Shown piece after piece: positions 20,942-57,432 of a DNA stretch of 64,000 bases. Every line of letters starts with the position of its first letter. Position 1 is the first letter of the stretch. Under the pieces are notes generated by a model, which worked only from the letters and a program-made list of their open reading frames with translations, ran no database searches and was not told the origin of the DNA. A program made the position numbers and the translations under genes. The stretch comes from Beaufortia kweichowensis (lineage: Eukaryota > Chordata > Actinopteri > Cypriniformes > Gastromyzontidae): NCBI GenBank assembly GCA_019155185.1, contig CM032815.1, positions 14,439,403 to 14,503,402 of the forward strand, given 5' to 3'.

Positions 20942-21013
20942 TAGCAGAGGATGGTTTCGATCCATCGACCTCTGGGTTATGGGCCCAGCACGCTTCCGCT
21001 GCGCCACTCTGCT
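20942..21013 (-). tRNA. Initiator tRNA-Met (CAT)
   Basis: The minus strand reads AGCAGAGTGGCGCAGCGGAA at the 5' end, an anticodon loop CCCATAACCC, and GGTCGATGGATCGAAACC through the T arm, then CTCTGCTA. Acceptor ends AGCAGAG and CTCTGCT pair, and the T loop has the eukaryotic initiator AUCGAAA form. Length is 72 nt with no intron. A TTTT Pol III terminator lies about 16 nt downstream (AAAA on plus at 20922-20925). It matches the conserved vertebrate initiator tRNA as I recall it, so it is probably functional. Confidence 0.96.
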
Positions 21014-21227
21014 AACAGCTGCTTCCTCACTAGAACTGTTCCATGTGTCCTGCAGTTACGCATCATCTCGGTTATGAAATTGCTATTGACCTAATTATAT
21101 TTTTTTATTGACATTTCTTTTAAAATAACAGCACTGTGTACGTTAAAACTCGATATGTCATAATAAAACAGAATCTACAGTGGGATTAAAAGCACTCCGA
21201 TCTGTCTGAAAGGGGCGAGTTCCGATC

Positions 21228-21306
21228 TAACCAATCAGAAACGCCGTACATCACGTGACCCCCAGACGGGCAAGCGCGTGGCTTTCAGTCGTTACGTCAG
21301 TTCACG
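21228..21306 (+). promoter_or_regulatory. aldh7a1: aldh7a1 proximal promoter
   Basis: Within 80 bp of the start codon there is a CCAAT box (CCAATCAG, 21231-21238), an E-box TCACGTGA (21251-21258, USF/MiT-type) and a CRE-like TTACGTCA (21292-21299). There is no TATA box. Motif calls are by eye. Confidence 0.55.
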
Positions 21307-47839
<26,533 letters not shown>

Positions 47840-48130
47840 TGTTTGAGTTAAAACACTACATTACTCTTTATTTCTTACTTCAGCATTTATTCTGCTCTCA
47901 CAGGCTTTTGTTTGTACTAAAATAATAATCCATGTTGTTTTGTAAGCACTTGCTCATCCATTATCTCTTTCTAGATCAAATACGGTTTATTCCTGTTAAA
48001 CTGTGTCTCTGTAAATGTTTAAAGTCAGTAATAAGAGCTGAGATGATGTGAACAAACGCATTACAGTACGTTGTTTTTATCTGCTGTTACTGTCATCTAC
48101 ATGTACAAGACATTGTATAAACCTTCTTGA

Positions 48131-48136
48131 AATAAA
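48131..48136 (+). terminator. aldh7a1: aldh7a1 poly(A) signal
   Basis: AATAAA about 290 bp after the aldh7a1 stop codon, followed by a T-rich stretch. This probably ends the transcript near 48155. Confidence 0.7.
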
Positions 48137-48159
48137 CGTTAAAACATTATTTCTCAAGC

Positions 48160-49510
48160 GCTTCAACTGCAGTTGTTATCATGTAATGTGAAGAACTGAG
48201 TTAAATTCATGATAATAATAATAAAAACATTGTTTATTTTAATGAGGTGGGCTACACAAACAAGTGATTCGCAACAGCTGTTGTTCAATGATACTGCAGC
48301 TTCATGTTATGTATGAGATCATGTATATAATTACAGAATAAACCCTGACACTGTGATCACCATCAGCTCTTCATGCATTATCACTCTTACTACACAATTT
48401 AAAATGTTTTCGTAGCTTATTTGTAACTAATAAATATTTTTTCAATCAGCTTTAGTCACGACTGTCAGCCAAGACACAACGTTCAAACATGAAGAACACA
48501 CAATGTTCTTTAATCATTTTTAATCTCATTTGTTATTAATTAGACATATTTCTGTTACGTTTACTTGAAGTATTAAACTGATGACTCGCAGTATATCGGG
48601 ATGAGAGTGGTGTGTTGTTTTAATGAAACTTTAACCTGTCTGAAATTATTTATAATTTTGTTCTTTTAGAAGAATACTAAATAAATGTAATTGAACTGAA
48701 ATACAAATACATAGTGATGACTGGAGGGATTATATGAATGGACGTATGTGTAGAGGACAGTTGACGTGTGTTAATACTGCCTATATTCTTTCTGTCAGCG
48801 ATCTGTATCAGATAAGATTGTGACTTTTTTCTCTCTCTCTGTCTGCACCTCTGATAGTAGGGTGAATGTGTTAGATAGTTAGGGGTGTGTTTGTTTTATA
48901 AGAGATCTTCTGTTCTTTCGCAGTAATCATGTGGTCAAGGACAGAAAGTCTACGCTGCTTCTGATTAAAACGTTCCGTAAGGTGCATGATCCGCTCATGA
49001 AGCCCAGACGGTGAAATTTAGCAAAGAGACCACAATGGATTAATCGTGCGTTATGGAACTATCAGATTTACCAAGGGGTCTGCTATACATCTTCCCTACT
49101 GACGTGAGACCCGTTTACTTGCAGTTCTGTAGATCGATTGAAGTTTGAATGTGTAATCTTTAATAAGGAATTGTGTATTAACTGGTGTACTGGTCTCTGC
49201 CCTGCTCTGACTGCTGTGGTTGTTACAATGTATTTACTCTGATTTTCCACAGATCACGTGTTCATGAGTTTTAGTATTATTTTTCTTGTACTGAGAGTTA
49301 TGGTTACGATGGTGTAATGTTTAACAAGGAACGCTAGGTGGCGCGATGATGCAGTTTTTGTTCAATTCTATGTAAATGTTTATGATATTTAGTGTTTAAA
49401 CACACATTTTTCAACCAAACGAGTCTATTTAAAGACAGACTCATTACACGTTACAGGTGACCCGCCCATATTGAGGAATGCCGAATGACAACAGGTCACA
49501 GAGTCACGCC
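48160..49510. other. Intergenic region with one possible orphan exon
   Basis: There is no clear gene between aldh7a1 and the glul-like promoter. At 48924-49013 a good acceptor (TGTTCTTTCGCAG) is followed by a 90-nt open frame rich in charged residues (HVVKDRKSTLLLIKTFRKVH), ending in DPLMKPRR and TGA. I do not recognise it, and no partner exon was found. Confidence 0.3.
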
Positions 49511-49515
49511 ACGCT

Positions 49516-49656
49516 CCAATCACGTTTTTCTCCGTCCAATGAGAAGCTGCGGGATCCGAAACTCGCTATAAACGTTCAGCCTCAGTTGTTTGACTGGAGA
49601 GAAACATACTGGATGATCATTAAAACCAGCTGCAGACACGCACTTCTGTGACGAAG
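49516..49656 (+). promoter_or_regulatory. glul: glul-like promoter and non-coding first exon
   Basis: Two CCAAT boxes (49516-49520 and 49536-49540) precede a TATA-like CTATAAA (about 49566-49572). About 25-30 bp later an apparent first exon runs to a donor at 49656 (GACGAAG|GTTTGT). The CCAAT/TATA layout upstream of a short untranslated exon fits vertebrate glutamine synthetase genes. Confidence 0.55.
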
Positions 49657-50004
49657 GTTTGTGTGTTGATGATTTATTAAAACGACTACAGCTGCTTTAT
49701 GATTATGTATAGCAGCATTTTATTTTTATTTTACAATGAGAGACAAAGGCTTTAAACAGACTTTAGCCTACTGATGGATGTGATTATATGAAGTCATTAC
49801 ATAGTTAACGTGTATGTACATATACACACACATTTAAAAGTATAAAAATACTAAGACATACTAAAATGTACAACTGCATACAAATGATAATGTTGTTGTT
49901 GTAACGGAACTGCACGATGATTATAGTTACAGTGTAAAGACAGTTTTTATACAGTAAACATTAGTTAGTCACCAGATGGATGTAAACAGTTTTTCTCATT
50001 ATAG

Positions 50005-50177
50005 CACAACCATAGCCACTTCAGTCAGTTCCAAACTGAACAAAGATGTCAAAGAGCACTACATGGATCTCCATCAGGGAGATAAAGTTCAGGTGATGTA
50101 CATCTGGATTGATGGAACTGGAGAGGGACTGATATGTAAGACCAGAACTCTCGATTCTGAACCAAAGACCATTAAAG
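50005..50177 (+). CDS. glul: Glutamine synthetase, first coding exon (partial; start codon changed)
   Basis: Glutamate-ammonia ligase makes glutamine from glutamate and ammonia with ATP. The exon follows a strong acceptor (TTTTTCTCATTATAG) and encodes [19 protein letters not shown], then [19 protein letters not shown] and [14 protein letters not shown], the beta-Grasp start of the animal enzyme. It ends at a donor (AAAG|GTACAT) in phase 1, where I recall the family intron. The expected initiator position (50012-50014) reads ATA rather than ATG. An in-frame ATG lies 36 nt upstream at 49976 but would be intronic if this acceptor is used. A Tc1 fragment begins 33 bp after the exon, then BEL/Pao. 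No further glul exon was found up to 64000. It is either a gene with a very long intron and altered start, or a decaying paralogue. Confidence 0.8.
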
Positions 50178-50209
50178 GTACATATCATCATATCAATATA
50201 TAGCCAATA

Positions 50210-50628
50210 TACAGGTGAAACTGGAAAAATTAGAATATCGTGCAAAAGTTCATTTATTTCAGTAATGCAACTTAAAAGGTGAAACTAATATATGAGATAG
50301 ATTCATTATAGGCAAAGCAAGATAGTTCAAGCCGTGATTTGTCATAATTGTGATGATTATGGCTTACAGCTCATGAAAAATCCAAATCCACAATTTACAT
50401 TACATGCCAATTTAAATTACATGCAATCAATAAAACAAAGATTGTACATGGAACAATATCGGACCTCTGAAAAGTATAAGCATGCATATGTACTCAGTAC
50501 TTGGTTTGGGCCCCTTTTGCAGCAATTACTGCCTCAATGCGGCGTGGCATGGAAGCTATCAGCCTGTGGCACTGCTGAGGTGTTATGGAAGACCAGGATG
50601 CTTCAATAGCGGCCTTCCGCTCTTCTGT
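50210..50628 (-). mobile_element. Tc1-like transposon fragment
   Basis: The left end begins TACAGGTGAAACTGGAAAAA. On the minus strand the C terminus of a Tc1-like transposase reads SWSSITPQQCHRLIASMPRR, then EAVIAAKGAQTKY and a stop at 50494. The match breaks at about 50628, where BEL/Pao sequence starts, so the element is truncated. Confidence 0.82.
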
Positions 50629-53600
50629 TTTCCATGTATAATGATCATCATTCAATGTGGTGATGAAGAAATAGACTTTAGCACTCACACTGGCTGTCCA
50701 AGAACAGTGCCAACATTTCGACTAAACCCAGAAGCCGAATCGTTCTTGCCTCAGCAAGCATCCTGTGAGGAGCATAAAGCCCAGCCATCTCAGGATAATG
50801 CTGGTCTAGCTCAAGCTATAGCAGACTCATTAAGCACACATCGACTGCCCGTTCCTGAACCCACAATCTTTGCTGGCAATCCTTTGAAATTCATAGACTG
50901 GAAGATGTCCTTCATGGCCCTTATTGATCGAAAGCCCCTTTCACCTGGTGAGAAGATTTCAGCTCTAAAAGGTTTGAAACATCCAGCTCTAAGTCAAAAG
51001 TATCATGCTTTGTCTGTAAGGATGAAAAACACAGCATTGCCCAATGTCCTACATTTGCAGAAAGAACCATTGAAGACAAGAAGACCATTCAAGAAAATCA
51101 TCTCTGCTTCGGGTGTCTCAGAAAAGGGCATATTGTTAAAGATTGCAAAAGACGGCATAAGTGTGGAACATTTGGCCGCAATCATCCTACCTGCTTGCAT
51201 GAAGAAAGCGATAAAGTGCCTTCGAAAGCATTAAAGAAAACTTCCGTGGAAGTTCAAGCAAGTCAGGAAGTTCACAGAGTCATGGCCCATGCACTTACAC
51301 AAAGTTTGTCTGCTACTTCCAGTATCGTGCCAGTCCTCATTTCTACAGTGGAAGAGCCACAAAGAGAAGTACTCACTTATGCTCTACTGGACACGCAGAG
51401 CGACTCAACGTTCATTTTGGAAGATCTTCTTGATGACTTAAATGCGATCACTCAACCAGTGTAACTTAGACTCAGCACCATGACAGCTGTTGACACCATC
51501 ACTGGAAGTAAAAGGGTTCATGGTCTGCAAGTTCGAGGACTTCAAGCAGCAAACTCTATTCAGCTACAGCAAGCATATACTAGAGAGTTCATTCCTGTTG
51601 ACAAATCCTATATTCCAACCAGGAGAACAGCACTGCAGTGGCCTCACCTCAAACACCTGGCCAGTCAATTGCCACCACTTCAGAACTGTGAAGTAGGACT
51701 GTTAATAGGATATGACTGCCCATCAGCTCTAGCTCCCCTTGAAGTCATAATAGGTGGTGAAAATGAACCCTTTGCGCAAAGAACTGAGCTTGGCTGGAGT
51801 ATTATAGGCCTCTCTAATCCACACCTAGACAGACAGGGAAATCAGAGTTTTGTCCGTAGAGTTGTAGTTAAAGAAATACCTGTGCCTTCACCCAACGATG
51901 TCTTGAGAATTCTAGAACAATTGAAATGTAAAGTTTTGTAAAGGTTTGCTTTTTTGAGAATTCTAGAGTCAGATTTCAACGAGAAAGGCTATGAGGATAA
52001 AAGTGTGTCTCAGGAGGATGTTCGTTTCATACAGCATTCTCAGTGCCAATATCAAACAGAAGGATAATGGACATTATGAACTTCCTCTCCCTTTCAAAGG
52101 TAGCGGTCAACCATCTCTGCCAAATAACAAAAAGCTAGCAGCTGTCCGCTTACAGCATTTGAAAAAAAGGCTCAAGTCTAACAAGCAATATTTTGAGCAC
52201 TACAAGGCCTTCATGGAGGAGATCATTAACAAAGGAACCAGCCCCAGTGATTCCCGAAGGAGAGACTATATGGTACATTCCGCACCATGGGGTGTACCAC
52301 CCTCAGAAACCAGATAAGCTGAGGGTTGTGTTCGATTGTTCAGCTAAGTTTTGCAGTATATCTCTAAACGACACTCTTCTTACCGGGCCTGACTTAATTA
52401 ACTCATTAATGGGAGTACTTTGCCGCTTCAGAAAGGAACTAGTCGCAGTCACCTGCGACATAGAAAAGATGTTTCACCAGTTCCTTGTCCCTCCAGATGA
52501 ACGCAATTATCAGAGGTTTCTATGGTGGGAGGGTGGAGACTTGGAGAAAGAGCCTCAAGACTATCGTATGGCAGTCCATGTCTTCGGCGCTACATCATCT
52601 CCTGGGTGTGCTAATTTTGGTCTGAAATACCTGGCACAGCAGCACAAAGACAATCACCCATTAGCATCAGAGTTTGTTGAAAAGAACTTCTATGTAGACG
52701 ATGGGTTAACTAGTGTTTGTTCAGTCGATGAAGCCAAAGAACTGATTGTTGATGCTCAAGCGCTGTGTAAGCGTGGATGCTTATGGCTTCATAAATTCAA
52801 CTCAAATGAGGAAGATGTTCTCTGCTGCATAGATGCATCAGAAAGGGATATTGCATCTAAGCCCCTTGACTTAAATCTTGAAGCAACATCGACAGGTCTT
52901 GTACTTGGTATTCAGTGGTCAACAAAGGATGATACTTTCAACTTCAACATCAACTTTAAAGATCAGCCATCAACTCGCCTTGGTATCTTGTCTGTCATTG
53001 CCTCCCTGTATGACCCACTCGGGTTTGTTGCACCATTCATTCTACAGGGAAAGAGCATTTTGCAAGAACTGTGCCGAAGAGGCATAGGGTGGGATGATCA
53101 GCTTCCAGATGAATTATGTTCATGGTGGGAGGACTGGAAAAGTGGTCTTCAGAAGCTTAAGGAAGTCACCATACCAAGATGTTATCACCCATGAAATCAT
53201 CAGAACAGTGCTGCATCACTTCTCCGATGCAAGTAATGCTGGATATGGAGCTTGCTCTTATCTCCATTTCAAAAATGACAAGAGTAAAGTGCATTGCAAT
53301 TTGGTGATTGCAAAGGCCAGAGTTGCACCTACAAAAATCACAAGCATACCAAGATTAGAACTTGCGGCGGCTGTCTTATCTGCGAAAATGAGTGTCTATG
53401 CTAAAAACAGAGCTTGAAATGAATTTTGACCAAGAATTCTTCTGGACAGATTCACAGGTTGTTCTGGCGTATATCAACAACGAAGCACGAAGGTTTCGTA
53501 TATTTGTTGCTAACCGTGTGCAGCTGATAAGGGACATTACGGATCCAGGTCAGTGGTATTATGTAAATACAACAGAAAACCCAGCTGATCACGCCTCTAG

Positions 53601-55270
53601 AGGATTACGTGCCTCTGACATCCCTTCATCGATCTGGTTACCTGGACCCAAATTTCTATGGGAGCAAGAAGTAAGTCCAACACCGTACACCTCTATCAAC
53701 CTGCTTGTTGGTGACCCTGAAGTTAAATCAGTCCAAACATTCGTGACAACAGTTAGTGACAGTACGGACATTCTCAGTCGTTTCAGTTGATTTTCTTCTT
53801 GGTCAATGCTCCTAAAGGTTGTTGCAAGGATAAAAAGGCTAGGATCAAAACAGAAATATCCCAGTGATCATGTGACTGTTGAGGAGCATCAGAGGGCAGC
53901 TGAAGTGGTGATCAAACTTGTTCAGCAGGAAGCGTTCTCCAAAGAAAAGGGAATGGTTGAGAAGGGAAACACTCTTCCAAGTGCTAGAGCTTTGTACCAC
54001 CTAGATCCTATTTTGGACAAAGGTCTTCTTTGTGTAGGTGGAAGACTGAGAATGTCATCACTCTACTAAAACATCCTGTGATTCTCCCAAAAGATAGTTA
54101 CATCACCAAGCTAATTCTGTCACATTATCACGCCAAGGTTTGTCATCAGGGTCGGAATCAAACTCAAATGGAGCTTAGAATGAACGGATTTTGGATCATT
54201 GGAGGCAGTAAGTCAGTCGCCAAGTTGATACACAAGTGTGTGCAGTGTCAAAAACTTAGACGACCAACAGAAGAACAACGAATGGCAGAACTTCCCAAAG
54301 AGCGGGTTGAAGTATCCACTCCCTACACATTCTGTGGCATGGACGGCTTTGGGCCATTTGTCATAAAGAGAGCTTGCAAGGATTACAAGAGATATGGCCT
54401 AATATTCACTTGCCTCTCATCTCGCGCAGTTCATATTGAGATGATTGAAGATTTGTAGACGGTTGCCTTCATCAATGCTTTGAGGTGCTTTATCAGCCTT
54501 AGAGGAGCAGTTCACAAACTTCAATATGACCACGGTACCAACTTTGTGGGAGCCAGGAATGAGTTTAAAGAATCTGAAACAACTGAAACAAGTTGACACC
54601 AAAGCTCTGGAAGTCTTTTCTCCGAGAAACAATGCAAATTTGTCTTTAATGCTCCTTCTGCAAGCCACGCTGGAGGCATCTGGGAGCGTCAAATATGAAC
54701 TGTGCGAAATGTACTCAATGCCACACTTGCTCTGTGCCCAGGCAGGCTTGACAATGCTTCACTTAGAACAATGTTCTATGAAGCAGCTGCTATAGTTAAC
54801 AGTCGTCCACTAACGGCAGATGGCATTAATGATCCAAATTCACTCGAACCTCTAACCCCAAACCATTTAATACTGAAGTCTGATGCTGCACTTCCACCTC
54901 CAGGAAAATTTGTCAAAGAAGACATGTACGCAACAAAACGATGGCGCAGAGTCCAATACTTGGTCGAGCAGTTTTGGAGTTGTTGGAAGAAGGAGTATCT
55001 ACTTAACATTTCGACGTGCCAAAAGTGGCATACTCCTCGCCGAAACCTCAGAGTAAATGATGTCGTAATTATCAAAGAGGATATGCTCCCAAGAAGTCAC
55101 TGGCAGTTAGCAGAGTGGTTGAAACTGTAAAAGAGAGTGATGGATTTGTTAGGCAAGTGAAGGTTCAAGTAAGAGACCGAAAACACACTAGTAAACATGA
55201 TCAACCCACCAAGCCTACTATTATTGAAAGGCCCATCCAGAAGTTGGTGGTGCTTCTTGAAGAAGAGTGA
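50629..55270 (+). pseudogene. BEL/Pao LTR retrotransposon, gag-pol remnant without LTRs
   Basis: Domains appear in BEL/Pao order. Gag remnant with PVPEPTIFAGNPLKFIDWKM (about 50850) and an internal deletion near 50960-51000; zinc knuckles CFVCKDEKHSIAQC and CFGCLRKGHIVKDC (51005-51160); aspartic protease ALLDTQSDSTFI (51385-51420); reverse transcriptase [17 protein letters not shown] and the catalytic FYVDDGL (52690-52710); RNase H with HFSDASNAGYGACSY (53215-53260) and WTDSQVVLAYINN (53445); integrase HHCC (HYHAKVCHQG, CVQC, 54120-54250) and D,D,E core with DHGTNF (54530) and GGIWER (54672). There are several stops and frameshifts (for example near 51462, 51940, 53194, 53410 and 54456). No flanking LTRs were recognised. 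Confidence 0.9.
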
Positions 55271-55932
55271 CTGTATACACTCACATCAGACCAAGTAATT
55301 ATATCTGAAATTCTTTCTAGTCATTACATACATTCATGAAACCAGGTGGTCATATTACGGTTCTGATTCATTTTCAGTTTGTTCTGTTGATTCATCATCC
55401 GTTCTTCGTACGTCGCTTATTACATCCGAGATCAAAAGACACATCCAAGATGATATGATCCGCCTAATCATTATCTGGCTAATTAGGTTCTTCGAACGCA
55501 CCTGTTGTTGATGATTACTATGACTGGATTTAATTATCTGAGATCATTGCACGTTCATGCGCTGATATAAAAGGGGATATGTATGGATCATAGAAAAACT
55601 GATCAACAACGCTGCTATTGGTTGTCTGCAATGGCCAAAGAGCGCGCTCACTTTTTCTCTTGATGGAGGGCTATGGCGAGTTCCAAAATTTAATCAGAAC
55701 GCCAGGGAACACCTCAAAGGCTGCAAAGGTCAGGAGAGAGGGCTGGCAAAAAGTTGCTGACAAATTAAATGCGTAAGTAGTGAGTGTTTTAGATGTTTTC
55801 CATCAATTATTACAATATATGTACACTTCAATTATTTTTAATAATTACGTTAATCTATTATGTTAGAGCCACCACAGGACCCACTAGAACATGGGAACAA
55901 GTAAAAGTGAAATATAAGAATATACTACAAAA

Positions 55933-55942
<10 letters not shown>

Positions 55943-56019
<77 letters not shown>

Positions 56020-56060
56020 TATATGTGTGTGTGTGTATGTGTGTGTGTGTATATGTATAT
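55943..56060. repeat. AT/TG microsatellite
   Basis: TA dinucleotide run of about 80 bp followed by a short TG/TATG run, inside an intron of the Myb/SANT-like remnant. Confidence 0.95.
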
Positions 56061-56600
56061 GTATATGTGTTTTGTTTAATGATTATGAAATGATGTGCTT
56101 GTTTATATCAGCCACTAGGAAAAAGGCAGAACTAAAAAAAATACAGGTGGTGGTCCTGCACCCCCACATCACACCCCGGCAGAAGAGCTGGCCCTTGGGT
56201 TCAATGAGAACAGACCCAATGTTCAGGGTATCTCTGGGGGCAGCTCTTCCTTAGACCCACAGCCAGGAAGCAGCAACAACAGCACCTTCATTACTGGTAA
56301 AGAGCCTTTTAATTCTCTTTGTACAAGCTACTGTAAAATAATTGGTAGTTACCTTGCATTTGGTGTAATCCAAAGGTCAGATACACTCATTTCAACTGTA
56401 AATTCAGTAGTGCTGAATTGCGTTCACATGAACGGAAGGCAGTTAAACCTTCTTTGAGTAAATGTAAAAATGTTGCTTTTTTTCCTTGTGTACCCGAACA
56501 GGTTTTTTTTCTGTGTACCCAAACTTTTTTGTGCAGTTTTGAATAACACACCCACACTTTTGCCTGTTCCCATACAAGTGGTGGCTGAAGCATGTGCAGT

Positions 56601-57009
56601 TGTTACCGTGCTGAAGAGACAGACACAAAGATTCTGATCAAAGTCTTCCTTTACTTTATCAGAGGAGAATCAAACAGGCAATCAACCTCTCTTCAGAGGG
56701 GAATCAGACAGGCAGATAACATCAGCGGTTACACACACACTGAACGAGGAATAAACTACAGATTAAACAAACTTACAGAACACGGTCAAAATAACAACAA
56801 TACCAGACAAAGAACAGAACAAAAACCAAAGCATATATAGTGGAGATAATGAGTCCATAATGAGTGGTGACAGGTGGAGGTGATCAAGGTGGCAGGAGGT
56901 GAAGTGCAATGGATTGTGGGAAATGGAGTTTCAAAAGTCCGGGGATGCAGAGCGTGTGACGTAGGGGATCGAATCCGATGCTGAAGGTATCGAATTCAGC
57001 TCCGTGACA
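56601..57009 (-). mobile_element. Solo LTR with 5-bp target duplication
   Basis: A 409-bp segment bounded by TGTTACCG and CCGTGACA, i.e. TG...CA ends on either strand, and flanked by the direct repeat GCAGT at 56596-56600 and 57010-57014. No internal retroelement sequence is present, so it is a recombined solo LTR. The strand is a guess. Related sequence (TTCAGAGGAGGAATACAGGC, ATAACAACAATACCGGACAA) starts near 63870 at the right edge of the window. Confidence 0.85.
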
Positions 57010-57059
57010 GCAGTAAGTTTCCCTCAATATCAGTAGTGGAGACAGTCTATGACTTTCTC

Positions 57060-57290
57060 ATACCATGTATTTCTTCCACGAACACCTGACATCATAATAC
57101 AAAAAAATAACCCTCTCTTCTTTCTCTACAGGTATTTATCTAGCACTGCACAACATTGTAAACTTAGTAAAGCACTTCTTAGTACTATTGTTGCCGCTTC
57201 TGATGTATCGCTTCATTGTCTCCTAATATTGTAAGTCGCTTTGGATAAAAGCGTCAGCTAAATGCCTAAATGTAAATGTATTTTAATTGC
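57060..57290 (+). repeat. Dispersed retroposon with L2-type 3' tail (copy 2)
   Basis: Opposite-strand counterpart of 3388-3610. It shares CGAACACCTGACATCATAAT, the AACATTGTAAACTTAGTAAA middle part and the tail GTCGCTTTGGATAAAAGCGT then CAGCTAAATG. It lies immediately before block 4 of the Myb/SANT-like remnant. Confidence 0.7.
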
Positions 57291-57432
57291 ACAGGGCAAT
57301 GAAGAGATGCTCTCAGATGAGTGTCCTTTGGAGGAAGCACTTGTAAGTACAAAAACACCCTAAATAATGCACTCAAATAATATATATATATATATATATT
57401 TTTTAGGATTTTATATATATATATATATATCG

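Larger units (their letters stand above)
55631..57342 (+). pseudogene. Myb/SANT-like domain gene of Harbinger type, broken
   Basis: Exon-like blocks 55631-55772, 55867-about 55935, 56112-56296 and about 57295-57342 match a fish multi-copy family with a Myb/SANT-like DNA-binding domain, often the partner protein of Harbinger transposons. Block 1 starts MAKERAHFFS and continues LMEGYGEFQNLIRTPGN and GWQKVADKLNA. Block 2 has GPTRTWEQVKVKYKNILQN. Block 3 has a Gly/Pro-rich GGGPAPPHHTPAEELAL and GGSSSLDPQPGSSNNS. Block 4 has NEEMLSDECPLEEAL. Disabling changes are a frame-shifting deletion in block 1, an extra A near 56140 and an unusable donor after block 2. A TATAAAAG motif lies at 55565-55572. 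A solo LTR and a retroposon sit in the intron before block 4. Confidence 0.62.

Noticed and set aside
50629..55270. Endogenous retrovirus
   Set aside because: Protease, YVDDG reverse transcriptase, RNase H and integrase order and motifs fit BEL/Pao. No envelope gene was seen.
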